From Sclerotinia nivalis (Eukaryota; Ascomycota; Leotiomycetes; Helotiales; Sclerotiniaceae): a DNA stretch of 64,000 nucleotides. How positions within the stretch are numbered: the first letter of the stretch is position 1; each line of letters starts with the position of its first letter. The stretch covers positions 1,240,001 to 1,304,000 of the forward strand of contig JAPEIS010000002.1 in assembly GCA_029531795.1 (NCBI GenBank), in the 5' to 3' direction. The notes beneath the pieces are model-generated. The model did no database searches. It saw only the letters and a program-made list of their open reading frames with translations, and was not told where the DNA came from. Positions 48,853 through 61,126 of the stretch are shown here, one piece after another. The translations under genes were made by a program, and so were the position numbers.

Positions 48853-50804
48853 CGTCTTTTTTTGTATTTGTTTTTGTGTTTGGGGATTTGATGGGTTTGA
48901 TGGGTTTGATGCGCGGATAGATTTCGATGAATTCGATGAATTCGACAGAGTGAGTAAAGTATAGTATCGTTCGCGATGGCAACTTGTCGATGCGAGTAAT
49001 TCCGTATTTATAAATCGGAAAACTCGACGTCTCGTTGTATATTCGTATATCCGTATGTAAAGTCGAATAAATACCCTATCAATCACTCCTCCTCATCCAA
49101 TCAATCCCTAATCAAATCTAATATCTCCGCTCTCTCTTCTTCCCTCAAACTCCAACTCTCAATTTTCAACTCCTAGTTTTCAATCTCCAATCTTCAATCG
49201 TAGCGTTGAACTCGTAATATGTTAAAAACTTCACAAGTCTCGTCTCGTTTCTCGTCACATGTAAAGGATCAAGTATCTCAATTAAATCTTCAAAATCCAG
49301 ATCTTTCCACCCAAAAAATCAATCAATCAATCAATCGATAAACAAATTCCACTTCGCCCCTCCAAAAAAGTAAAGACAAAAAATAAAATAAAAGAATAAC
49401 AATTCAATCCAATCCCATCCAGATCCCTCCCTCCCCCTCCCAAAAAATAATCCCAATCCGGTCCAATCCCAATCCAATCCAATACCAAACAACAATCAAC
49501 CGCCCACCCAAACTCTCAAACCCCAACCTCAACCTCAAACCTCAACCTCAACCTCAAACCTCAACCCCTTCATCCTGAGACGACCAACATAAATAACCCC
49601 ACCAATCAATCAATCAATCAATCATTTTTATTACTTACCATTCATTCACCTATTACATAATATTCATGAATCAGAATCAAAACCACACGCCCAAGAATCC
49701 AAGCGATAGCCCTCCGGGATACCTTAACAATATTTCTGAAACCGTCTGCTACGATACCCAACTACGATACCCAACTACGATACCTAGCTACTTATAGATA
49801 AGTTACCATAGACAGCTTCAGCCAACAGCAGCTATCACAGCTGACGACAGCTCTGATTCTAATTCTAATTCTAATTCCGATTTGATTATTACAGCAATAC
49901 AGCACCTCTAATCCGAACAACATGACATTATAATATAAGAACTACTCGAGTATAATAGACAGATAGTCAGATAGATAGATAGATAGACAGATAGACAGAT
50001 AGATAGATATACTAACCTTAGTAACCCAATCTACTCAGCCCAGTTCAATTCAACCTTATAGAAAGCTATATTGTGTATACCATGATATATTAACTTACAA
50101 CACATAACAAAAAACCCATACCAAAAAAAAGTATTCTTTTTCTTCATAAATTATATTATACTATCTACCAATAGCTGGGTAGCTATACTACGATCTTATA
50201 CCCATATCCATATCCCATACTCTCACTCTCTCTCTCTCTCTCTCCCGCTTGCATCAGAGGTATCCGTCCATTCATCTATCCATAGATAATCTATATATAT
50301 CCATAATCTATCCATAATCTATATACATATATACATATATACATACATACAAAACACTGCCAAAAAAAAACACCATACCATTAATTAAAAGTGTAACAAT
50401 AAAAGACCAGACATCAAAGAATGAAAAGGAGCAAAAGGTAGAAAGAATGCTTTTATAAATTGCTCTGCTATGATGTGGTATTACCAGTAAAGGATCCAAT
50501 GCGATGCGATGCGATTCCATCCGATGCAATGCGATGCGATCCATCTAAATGCAAACCAACTCCCGTATTCTTTCCAAATGATATCAAAAACTAACGACTA
50601 AAAAAAATGTATAAAGAAATGAGAGGATAAAATCTCTCTTTCTTGCTCGCTGGCTCAATTGCTTCCAAATATACCCAATCACCAATCTCCCATCACAATC
50701 TCCATTCATCATGCAATGCAATGCAATCTGCTATCCTATTCATCTGACGTGTGTGTATACAGAAGAGATATTTAATATTATTCTCACGAAAACGATAAAA
50801 GATC
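48853..50804. other. microsatellite-rich spacer
   Basis: No gene is supported. The plus strand is strongly pyrimidine- or C/A-biased, with many short tandem tracts: ATCA units near 49320 and 49605, CCTCAA units near 49520-49560, a CGATACCCAACTA unit near 49756-49790, ATTCTA units near 49855-49880, GATA/GACA at 49966-50009, and CT at 50223-50243. Confidence 0.6.
49966..50009. repeat. (GATA/GACA)n microsatellite
   Basis: Interrupted tetranucleotide tract of GATA and GACA units. Confidence 0.8.
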
Positions 50805-51812
50805 CTAGAAATTTGCCGAAACATTCCCTCTACCCGGTTGATGATAATTTTCCAACGTAGTCTGGAAAGGATTTGGGACCGCTCCACCCTCATTCTTCAT
50901 TTCGTGACCGGCGGATACCGGATCATAACCTCCCATCAATCCATCATTCTCATCTTCTTTCTTGGTTCGTCCCCACACTCTCCATGCTACGATGAATAAT
51001 CCTCCGAGGAGGATGGCACCTCCGATACCTACGACGACTCCGATGATTGTATTTCTTGTCTTGGTTGACATGGATTGCGAAGAAGATGATGAAGTTGTAG
51101 TTGTGAGAATGGCCGTCGTGGTGGCATATGCTGGTGGTGTAGAAGATGTGGTGTATTGTGAGGTAAAAGTACTTCCACTTGCTGTTGTGACGACGGTTAC
51201 GACGACGGGAGTAGCTGGTGGAGTGATGGTGATTCTGGAATAGGAAGTAGATTGAAAAGTTGTAGTTTCGGGAGTAGTAGTCTTGCTGGTCTTGGTGGTC
51301 TTGGTACTGGTGCTAGATGTTTGGGCCGCCGTCGTTTTAGTTGTTTGATCATCTTTAGTAGTTTGAGCGGCAGTTGTTTGGGCTGCTGCTGTGGTTGTAG
51401 TCGATGATGACTCAGGAACGATTACTGGAGTTGTTGCTGAAGTCTCCGTTGGTGAGGTTGCAGGTGCTGAAGTTGTGGTTGAAGTTGGGGTTGGGGTTGG
51501 GCTTGGGCTTGGGGCTGGGGTTGTTGATGAAGTAGGGGCTCGAGTCTCGGTGCTAGTTGGTGCTGACGTCGTTGGAGTGGTAGACGTTGATGATGTTGCT
51601 GCTGTGGTTGTAGTATCTGAATCTGAATCTGCGCCGCTCCCTGCAGTAGTTGTGGCAGCACTACTTCCTCCTGCTCCTCCTGCCCCTGTGCCCAAGGCAG
51701 CAGGAGTCACATCTGCTCGTCTATTAAAGATAGCACGATCAATCCAACTGGCTTGAGTGATGGCGAATATTATTGTCAATATGGACAATAACTTTAATGA
51801 CCGGGAATACAT
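50805..51812 (-). CDS. mucin-like single-pass membrane protein, probable wall-stress sensor type
   Basis: A single 335-residue exon starts with ATG at 51812. A signal peptide (MYSRSLKLLSILTIIFAITQAS) is followed by a very long Ser/Thr/Pro-rich ectodomain without Cys, expected to be heavily O-mannosylated. A segment with VVVTVVTTASGSTFTSQYTT recurs in many fungal mucin-like proteins. A transmembrane helix (IIGVVVGIGGAILLGGLFIVAW), a basic RVWGRTKK stop-transfer and a 50-residue acidic tail with PNPFQTTLENY follow. This layout fits Mid2/Mtl2-type mechanosensors feeding the wall-integrity pathway. The NPF motif resembles endocytic signals in Wsc-type sensors. The assignment is by architecture, not by sequence identity. 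Confidence 0.8.
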   Translation of the reverse strand: MYSRSLKLLSILTIIFAITQASWIDRAIFNRRADVTPAALGTGAGGAGGSSAATTTAGSGADSDSDTTTTAATSSTSTTPTTSAPTSTETRAPTSSTTPAPSPSPTPTPTSTTTSAPATSPTETSATTPVIVPESSSTTTTAAAQTTAAQTTKDDQTTKTTAAQTSSTSTKTTKTSKTTTPETTTFQSTSYSRITITPPATPVVVTVVTTASGSTFTSQYTTSSTPPAYATTTAILTTTTSSSSSQSMSTKTRNTIIGVVVGIGGAILLGGLFIVAWRVWGRTKKEDENDGLMGGYDPVSAGHEMKNEGGAVPNPFQTTLENYHQPGRGNVSANF

Positions 51813-52624
51813 AGTTAAAGATAATCGATCGTTATTCCCAGGGAATAGAAAACGAAAGACTTTTGTTTAAAGAGATTGAGAAGGGAAAGTCGTGTTCAGT
51901 TTCAGTGCTATGTATTTGTTTTGTTCGTATTCCCAAGGTCTTGTTAGTGATTGATTGATGACTTGGTGAAGAAGTTGTGTGAATTTGTCACAAATAGATG
52001 AATGGTCTCAAACTTTGATTTTGGTATCAGTTTGAGGGTGAGTGTTAATAGAAGTGTGAATGTGAATGTGAATGTGATTTAATGTTGGTTATTTCGTAAA
52101 ATAGGAAAATAATCTTATTATTTAGATTATTGATTTATTGAGTCTTAACGAAAGTACCGAGTAGAAATGGATAGGAAGGATTGAAACGAGAGATGTGAAA
52201 AGAGAAGGATAATTTTGTTGATGGAAAGTGGTTTGTTTCTTTTACAAGGGGAAGAGAGAAAGGGTTCATTGGCTCAAGCCAAAAAAAAGCAAGACATTAC
52301 AGATCAATGGATTCGAGAACAAACCAAATTTAAATGTGGAGAATTAAATTTTTATTAGGGCGAAGGGTTGGTTTTGGATGTGACACTGGGGGTAAATTTG
52401 ATTTGGTAGAGGGAAAATCATTTGAATATGTTACGTTACTACTCTGTAATAATAAGGGATCAACTTTCTATCTTTGGTAATACGGAGTTATACCAAATAC
52501 CGAAGTAACGCTGTAACTTGCATTATATTATATCATGTACAGATTTATAGAATAGGTCTTGCGATGACCTATATAAATCAATATTTAATTAATATTTAGG
52601 TATGGATTTTGGAATTTGTGCTTA

Positions 52625-52719
52625 CTTCCATATTCTGTAAATAGGAAATAGGTTGTGAAGTTGTGAAGTTGTGAAGTTGTGCTTCCTTCTATATTCTGTA
52701 AATAGGAAATGAACTTGTG
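52625..52719 (+). repeat. short tandem duplication
   Basis: Two copies of a segment containing TATTCTGTAAATAGGAAAT (about 52631 and 52692) are separated by four TTGTGAAG-type units. It looks like recent replication slippage or unequal exchange in non-coding DNA. Confidence 0.7.
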
Positions 52720-54551
52720 ATGTTACCCTGAATGGTACCAACATGACCTGAAATTACAGGCTCAAAGGTTTCTATCAAGGCCGGCCGTTCCCTTCCTTAA
52801 GGTACCTACCTACCTATATCATATCTCATATGACCTCGGGAACTGACTAATTTCTAATTTTAGCTTTTTCTTTTCTTTCCGTCTCAGTCCGCTTCATCTT
52901 AAGGAGCAAAGGAAGTATGTAATCCCTTCATCATTTGATAGGTATCAGGTGTCAGGTTGTTAGGTGTTAGGTTATCACATCCATCAACGAGAAAAATATC
53001 ACGATAATCCGACACCACATACTCAATATCATATATCTCACTTTCCTACTCCCTTCCTATCCATTTCAATCATCATCTTCCCCTCATCCCCATCCAAAAC
53101 TCCCATCTCCAAATCCTCAAGATCCTCAGCCTCGTATTCCCAATAACTCAACAAGTATAACCCTTCAAAATTCATCCTTTCATAGTCCCTCCGTACATCC
53201 GTCCAGAAAGATAAGCCATTTAGTTTGCTTGGCCAGCCAGGTACGTACTTCACACAACCAACCAACCAATAACCATCCATCTTTCCACAAAATTAACCTT
53301 TTACTCTGTCTGTACTTCGTACTCTGATCCTGATGTTTCCAAAAATCAAAAAAAATGTCACTGATCACATGAATCCACTTCTTTCCTCATCAGCGAATCC
53401 ACCATCCACTGTAGAATAGAGATGGTAACGGAGACCCCGCTGATTTTCTACGTGTTTCTTACGGGAGTTGGGAGTCGGGACGTTATAGTGGTATGAGGGT
53501 TTATGATATGCTGTACGAGTTAATCGGGGTTGCCGTCTATCACTACATGTAATCTTAGGTATCTAGATATCTATGGAGAGAAACACTATATCTGTATCGT
53601 ATCGAGATAAATAAGTATAATCAAATAGGCCTGTTAAGTACACTCACTGGTGGTATTACTCCGTGGACAAAGACATACCAATTCCATATATCCTCAGCAA
53701 TCCTCCACATATCCATTCGCCATCAACATACATCCATCAAGGCACAAAAGATATACCGCTTGCCTGCTTGGTATTCACAAATGATATCATATCCCGTCTG
53801 GGCAACCATATCTCAAATAGCATTTTTATGCAAACAAAACCAAAACCAAAACCAACTCCATCATAACTCTCAATTCTCCACTCTAAACGTTTCAACTTCA
53901 GGGACTGCCCTACCTGTATGGCGGTATCATGACTATCAAAAACTACCTATCTCAAAGATATTCAGCCTTTTCAAGAACGTCATACAGTAATCAGTTTTCG
54001 TTTTGATTTCCATTTGCGTTTACGTCTCTGTTTCTAAAAACTTATTGAACAATCCTTAATATTTAATTAAGAAATCTAGGTACATCTATCTACAAAATGC
54101 TCGTAAGGCTCATGAATGAATAATCACCGAAGCAGTTTCCATTTCCGTTTCCATCTTCATCTCTATCTCCATTCTCCATTCCATCTCCATCATCACAAGA
54201 GTCACAAGAGTCACAGTTCACAAAGTACTCTCTGGAATATGAAAATACAAGGGGGTATAATATAAGATACTTATCTAATACCTACCTACCTACTCCACAC
54301 TTCTACTTCCTCCCTTCAAATCGTATTCTATATTCAAATATACCTACCTACATACCTACCTACCTATTAATACTTCTACTTCCTCCCTTCGGATGTATTC
54401 TACGTTCAAAATATATCTATACCTATTACCTATCTACATCTATATCAACCCCAACCCCAACCCCAACATTACATCAAACAAATAAACAACTAAACCCCCC
54501 AACTCCCAATTCCCAACTTCCCTCTTATTCCCATTCACATATATATACCTA

Positions 54552-54670
54552 TCTCCCTCCCTCTCTCTCTCTCCCCCTCTCTCTCCCTCTCTCTCCCTCT
54601 CCCTCTCCCTCAAAAACCAAAAACCAAAAACCAAAAACCAAAACCAAGATCAAGATCAAGATCAAGATCA
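54552..54670. repeat. compound microsatellite: CT-rich, (CAAAAAC)n, (AAGATC)n
   Basis: Three adjacent tandem tracts: a CCCTCT/CT tract at 54552-54611, heptanucleotide CAAAAAC-type units to about 54646, then four AAGATC units. Confidence 0.85.
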
Positions 54671-55383
54671 ACATATAAAACCTAAGATTCGAGAGTTCAT
54701 ACCGATGATTCAACAAAATGACATACAGTACTACAATCCAATTAATACAAGACAACAAAGAACAAAAACTAGAACAAAAACAAAAACAAAAACTAGAAAT
54801 ATAATATAACATCTTCACAACACACTCAAAGGAAACATAGGTCCGTAAATCAAAGGCACACGCAGGACTCGGGAGTTAGTATTTATCTATGCTGAGTATT
54901 TTCATCAATATCGATATTCTCTACATTTTGTAAGTTTTTACAAATGAGTAACAACACGGTCAAGTTAGATAGTTCAGAAAACTGTCTTTGATCTCTCAAA
55001 CGATCCATTATGTATGATAACCTAGCTAGCTTTAGTTTACTCCTACAAAATCAAGTATTAAACCAACTTCAAATACCTAGATGCGCAATATCAAAATCTA
55101 TCTATCTCACAAAACAAACAAATGGGTATCCTCCAATCATCAAAACCAAAATCCAGATTCAAATCCAAATTGAAATCAGAATCCAAATCCAAACACCCTA
55201 TCCAACCCTTCCAACCCTTCCATCCCATCAACACACCCCATCATCACAACCCCCCTCCAGTAGATATACCCAACATCCCAACAACCAACCAATAACCAAC
55301 CACCCAAAAATGCCCCAATCTCCAATCTCCAATCCCCAATCCCCAATCCCCCATCCCCCATCCCCCATCCTACCACCAAAACC

Positions 55384-58300
55384 TCAAACTTCATCAAAAA
55401 CATCAAATTCACCATCATCCACATCTCCCAACTCCTCATCCATTAGCATTCCCGACCCCACTCCCTCATGCGCTCTCAACTGCCTCACATATCCCGTGTT
55501 CGCTTTAAGCATCACATACATATGATCAGCCACAGGAACGATTCCCCCTTGCTTTGCCTTAATAAACGCAAGTTGTTTCCCCGCCATCCACCACACCAAT
55601 TTTGGAACATTAACGGGGCTTCGAAAATGTGGTTTTGGGGCATAAGGAGCATAAAGCGCACTTGCCCTCAAAAGAGCCCAATCTCCATGTTCCGATTCCG
55701 TGTCTTGGTCTAACCATGTCAAGATCAACTTGCTATCTGCGTGTGGTTTTATATCGCAGAATTCCTGAAAGCAGTCATCTCGAATTGGTGCAAAATCCAA
55801 TCGGGACTCGTCTTCGTCCCGGCCAAATCTTCTTGGTGTCCGTCCACTAGTAAGACGACTAATCCAATTGTTTTTGACCTTATTGACATCTTCATCCAGT
55901 TGATCGAGAAGTAGTTTCCATTGTGCTGCCCTCTCAATTTCTTCCGGAGTCGCAGTTTCCTTCGTCGGCACCTTTGCTTTATCTCTTTGATCCTTGTAGA
56001 ACTGGGCTAATTCAGGATCATATTGAGGTGGGGTGTCAACACTTTTATAAAACTCCTCTTTCAAGGCTTTCGTTTCTTCATGAACAACGATCATCATATG
56101 ATCAAGAATATGGGTTTTTTTGGGTGGCACTTCATTTTTGTCTTTGTATGCTGGCAAGTGAGGTGTGCCAGTAGTTGTAGTTATGTGAGTCTTGACCCTT
56201 TGGAAATGCTTCTCCGTAAAGATGTAACCTTGCTTTGCCTGATCGACCAGATTACTAAGTAAAGTTGACAAAAAAGTAATTTCTGGCTTATTGAGATCAC
56301 AAATTTTATATTCAATATTTTCTTTCCATGCTGTACACTGGCCAAGCATACTTTGACACATATTAAACTCGAAACTGGCACGCAGAAAAGTGTTCGTTGG
56401 ATCGGAACATCCCTTGGTCAACTGTGCGTAAGTCGTTTTATCTTGCTCCATGAAACCATCTTTGACAAGATCCGGAACTTTGGGAACATCTGCATTGGCA
56501 AAACTCTCAACGATGGCAGGATCCCAACAAACCCATGCAATATCTCCATCATAATCACCACCCGATAATTTGTCCGCTAGGGATGGATAACCTTTGGTAG
56601 AAAAGACGACAACATCTTTAAGATGTCTTAATTCGTGTTTACTAACAGCGGTGACTCTTTGAATGTCGCTAGGGTAATGAGCAGGGTTTCGAGCCACGAG
56701 TACATCCACATTTTCCAGTTGAGTATCAGACAATCCAGATCCGTTGTCCACAAAACTTGAGAAATTCAAATGTACCTCATTAGGCTCCAAGACACCCCAA
56801 AAGTCAGGAACCATGTACACTTTGGTAGATTTAGCAACGGTGATATTAAGGCGTTGCTTTAATTCCTCGCATTTCATATCAAACGCCTTCTTGGCCAATT
56901 CCATGACGTATTCTAGCTTCCGGGGGTCAAAACCGGCATCAAGAAGTGTACTGAGCCTATCGTCATGCTTCGCTGGTAAGCCTCCACGCCATTTAATAGC
57001 ACCATTCTTGATCCTTTCTTGAATCGATGAATTCGTGAGCCGAATCCAACTGCGAAGTTCCTGAGGACTAGTTAAAGCAGTTTTGAGCTCTTCCAGCGAC
57101 TGCTTCAGGCCTTCTCTCAATGCATTAAGGATTGCATTTCTCATTGCTCGTGGATCTATAGCTTGATGCACGAGCAGTGGAAGAAGCTGGGTATTTAGAT
57201 CTGCCGTCTTCAATGGAGCAGAATGTCCTACAACTTCAAAAGTGCGATGGGACCAATGATCAAACTCAGGACTACCCTTTTCTCCACGTTTCCATTTGCA
57301 TTGTTCGTCATATAGCTCAATCCAATCGCTTTCAATCTCCTCGCTACGATCAACAATCCAAAGACCTTTTGCTTCACCAAATCTTCCCTGAAAGGCTGCT
57401 GGTATATACGACAACTCGAGCTCGAACACTATCTTCCTAGCCAAAGCTAATGAAATTCTACCAGCGCCATCTGTCATGACGTAAGTCTTATTGGGATCAT
57501 TTACGTCTGGATTTCTGATATCCTTCTTCCTTCTAATGTGAGCCCGGTCAACAGTAACAGTAGCACGATTCCTAGAGAGAACTGTCTGGTGGTTAGCAAA
57601 TAAAAAAATCATGGAATTAAACTAGAATTAGTCGAAAGATGTCAATCTTACCCAAGGCAGTTCTCGCAAATAGCTTCATATAAGGTTGATAATCATTCTC
57701 TGCAGTTGGCCTTATACAATTCAGTAGTTCCTCAACTGTCATGCGAACACGAACCTGAGGGGCCGGATCTCTCGCTCTGCTCCCTTTAACAAAACCATTA
57801 CCATCAGTTGCAAAGAGAAAGGCGCGAAAGGGTGTGGCGGAACTTTCCTCCTCGGCATCTGACTTCAAGCTACTTTTCCTCTTCCTTTTACCACTCGTAA
57901 CGAAAAATGCTTTATAAGTCCTACCCAGCAGTTGATGATCACCATTCACTAGCCAAGATTTCAAGGCATCGCATGCATTGGGATACACTTTGAACGCCGC
58001 GGAACCACGTTTCCTACTTCCCAAATCGGGAACCGCAAACTCAATAAACCTATCACTCCCAAACCTACGTTCGAGACGATTGGTCAAATCCAACTTCATG
58101 GGTTGGAGCTGAAATGATAGCAAGGGTCCCGACTCCGTTCTGTTTTCACGTAAAGCCGCGGTAAAGACTATGCCGTTGAAACCACGTATATATCCTTTGG
58201 TCGCGATGTCCCAAACCTTCGGTGCGCATTGTTCCGGAAACTTTTTATCCTTAAGTATGGGAAGACCTTTCAACATGTTCCAGAGTTTGTCATATTCTTC

Positions 58301-59581
58301 CCATGCCTTAATGTATGGCAAAGTGAAGTCGGTTATTGGAACCTGGACGAAGAGAAAAACACGAGTAATTTCGTAACTAACGAAAAAAGGAGCCTTTTTC
58401 AGACAAGATGGTAATATTGCTGTGATGAGGTATTAGTAATCTTGGAGCCCGAATTGCAATGTGACCATAACATGTGTTTAGCGCTGCAGTTGAATATAGA
58501 AGATAAACTCACGCAGCATTTCGTTCAAACAACTCTCCGTATCTTTGTGTTTAGAGTCATCCACGATTCGATCCAACATCCCGCCGGACATCTCTTCATC
58601 CATGTCATCCACCATATCATACTTAGGTGGATCTTGTGATGGAGCCCTAGCACCAAAGCTTTCGGCATACACCCTATCGGCCTCGGTAGTATCAAAACTG
58701 CTACCAAAATCAGAGCTTTGTGTTTTTGGTCCTTGCTCGTCTAATGTGAGGGGATCTGTACGCAACTTTTTCATCACCAGCTCTGGATCTGGATCTGGAG
58801 CTGTAGATTGAGTATTGACGAGAGTGCTACTATACCCCTGTGAGAACACACCCGACACATCTGTAGTAAAACTTGTATCCACCTTTGTGGTTGCATCCCC
58901 TTTCAACGGCACCATCTTGGATAGATCCGTCTTTGTGTTTTGAGGCCGAGATACATTCCAATGCAGTGGTGGAGGTTTAGAAAGGCTTTCGCGGCCAGAG
59001 GACTTGGTCTCCGGCACTTTTGTCTTTTTGGTGCTGGTATTGATATCGGGAAATGGCTCAAGAGGACGCTTGCCATCAAGCTTCTGGGCAGACTTAAGCG
59101 GAAAAGCAACAGGACTGTCATCAGGCTGTGTATTTCGGATAGAGCGGACAGATGCATTAGCTTTCAACGAGATACTTTCATATTCAGTATTTAGAATTGC
59201 TGCCAAGCACTTTAGCAATTCCATTCGTTCGTCGGGTGTAGTTGGGTGAGGCCTTTGGCGTGTTTTTTCTGGTACAACGCCTCGATCAGCCTTGGGTTTA
59301 TAGACCCATCCACTGTACAGACCTTGAGCTTGCGCATTGAAGGAGTCAAGAAGAGCATACACAAGATTCTTGTGGTACAGATATCTGATTTTGAACATGA
59401 TCTCGTCAACCAATTGCTCTTCTAAGGATTTGCGTCTAGTTTGTCGACTCGCGGGTGACTCGAGACCCCGCTGGAGAAGACCTAAGCCCCATCGCCCATT
59501 GAGGCTATCGTAAATGCCTTTGATCTCCTCATTTGCCCTAATTTTGCCAGCCAAACCTGGTGTCTCCGGTGCCGCAGACAT
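55384..59581 (-). CDS. RNA-dependent RNA polymerase (QDE-1/RdRP family, RNA silencing)
   Basis: Three exons (59581-58513, 58419-57652, 57581-55384; introns 93 and 70 bp) give 1344 residues. The second acceptor (57582) is the one restoring frame into VLSRNRATVTVDRAHI. The N-terminal 380 residues are variable and Ser/Pro-rich with a KKTK-type basic patch. From LPSCLKKAPFFVSYEITRVF the conserved RdRP core begins: YVMTDGAGRISLALA, KLWIV-like residues, RWRGGLPA-like KWRGGLPAKHD, then DVLVARNPAHYPSDIQ and the catalytic loop GGDYDGDIAW (Asp triad about residues 954-958). It converts aberrant or viral RNA into double-stranded RNA for Dicer. I chose ATG 59581 (MSAAPETPG); an extra upstream exon starting at 60184 (MGTPHNFQFG before a GTAAAA donor) cannot be excluded. 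No disruption is seen. Confidence 0.93.
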
Positions 59582-61126
59582 TGTGTGAGTATTTTCCTTG
59601 AAAGAATGTATGATGCGCAACCTCTTCCAAACCCTTCCCCATATATCTAAAACCCTTTCGGCATGCGCGTTTGCGATCTCGAATTTGAATTATGTGTGCC
59701 TCGATAAGGGTTCGCGCAGTTTCGTGCAGACGGATAGGTGCGTCTTTGAAGGCGGGGGTTTCTGTGCGTCTAGATGAATTGCGCCTCGAATGTGCCAAAG
59801 GTTTTTGGATGCCTATATGTATGTAGCCCTAAACAATGACAAAAGTAGTAGCTGAATTTGTTTGGCGAAAATCAAACGGAACAAACGGAACAAACGGGAT
59901 AGACGCGACACAATTGCGACGTCGCGAAGGCTGAGAACTGGTGAGGGAGCAAACGGATTTCATTGAATCGCAGGAACAATTGCAAACGAGTGAATTGGAA
60001 CAGGAAATGGATGGATAACAAGCAAGCAACAATAGAAAGCAGAAAGGAATGGAAAGACTGCGAGCAGGTAAACAATAGCAAGTATAGATAACAATTGATG
60101 CTATTCCATTGCAATGATTGATCGTGCCATATTTGATATTTTACCTGGTTCGAAGTGCCGAATTGAAAGTTGTGAGGGGTGCCCATTTGTGTGTGGAGTG
60201 TGTATTAAATGTAGGTAGGTAGGTGGATATTAATGCTAGCTAGCCATGGCCCATGAACATGAACATGAACATGAGGGGCTACTATACTAGGAGATTGAAC
60301 ATGAAGATATACCTACTATGCAATCAATGATGAAATTTGAATAATCCTGAAGTAGATGCTATGAATTATATTTCCTCAAATAGATATATCCTAACATCCC
60401 AGGACTTGTTTACGAAAGAATCTAACTAAGGCACTGTGCTAGGCTGAGTTGTAGGTAGCTCGGAGCTATACTACACCGCTTCCATTCTGCCACCGCTTGG
60501 GATGGGCTTACTAATCTACAAGGAGAGCAAGGTATCTTTCATTGTACACTTCACTAGCACAATTCATGCATTTCCAACCAGCCCAATATAAGACTTATTT
60601 TTTCAACCCTATCAAGACACCAGATAAGAATACCACATCAATCAATCCATAATATAATCACCTGCATCAGGAAACAATATCATAACTCAAACCTCTTCAT
60701 TCACCTCTCTCTCATCTACCTAGTATCTACCTCCATTCTATACTCCGTACTATAATACAAAATCCTTTCTTCCATCCATCCATCTATCCATCCCCATACC
60801 GCAATCCCTTCCTACCCCATTAAATATTTCCATCTTTCGAACCTTTCAAAACTTGTTAAAGGTTTCCCATGTATGTAATGTAATATCAAAATATTAACCT
60901 CGTCCAACCCCCCAATCACTCCTCCCCTCCCACCAAATTCCCCGGAAAGAAATTCAATCAACACCTTCCTCCCTAAGCCACCAACATCTAAACACCCTCG
61001 CAATGCACGCTAGATTTAGACAAATAGAACACGTAAAGTGTACAAAAAAAGCAGTAACAATCAAAGAATTGAATATTCCTCCACCCCTATTTTCCTTTCC
61101 TTTCCCTTTCATTCTCAAATCAATCA
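59582..61126. other. spacer between RdRP and Fmp27-like genes
   Basis: Mostly AT-rich. It contains the RdRP promoter, or a possible short non-coding or coding first exon near 60184, and the 3' flank of the Fmp27-like gene. One exact TACTCCGTA lies at 60741. Confidence 0.45.

Larger units (their letters stand above)
51813..55383. other. spacer with microsatellites and short duplications
   Basis: No gene is supported. It holds the promoter of the mucin-like gene, a short tandem duplication at 52625-52719, a duplicated CTTCTACTTCCTCCCTTC segment near 54300 and 54373, and the compound microsatellite at 54552-54670. Confidence 0.5.

Noticed and set aside
49500..49570. Telomere-like CCTCAA repeats
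   Set aside because: Units are irregular and do not match the TTAGGG/CCCTAA repeat of filamentous fungi; this is an internal simple repeat.
49320..49625. ATCA tandem tracts as possible retroelement tails
   Set aside because: Unlike the tail at 14589 they lack a target-site duplication and a conserved adjoining end; ordinary microsatellites.
51391..51756. Plus-strand Val-rich frame
   Set aside because: This is the complement of the Ser/Thr-rich stalk of the mucin-like gene; such repeats always give Val/Gly/Ala-rich shadows.
53038..53280. Minus-strand 80-codon acidic frame
   Set aside because: Composition is compatible with a small protein, but there is no domain, no signal and no splice context, and the strand is pyrimidine-biased simple sequence.
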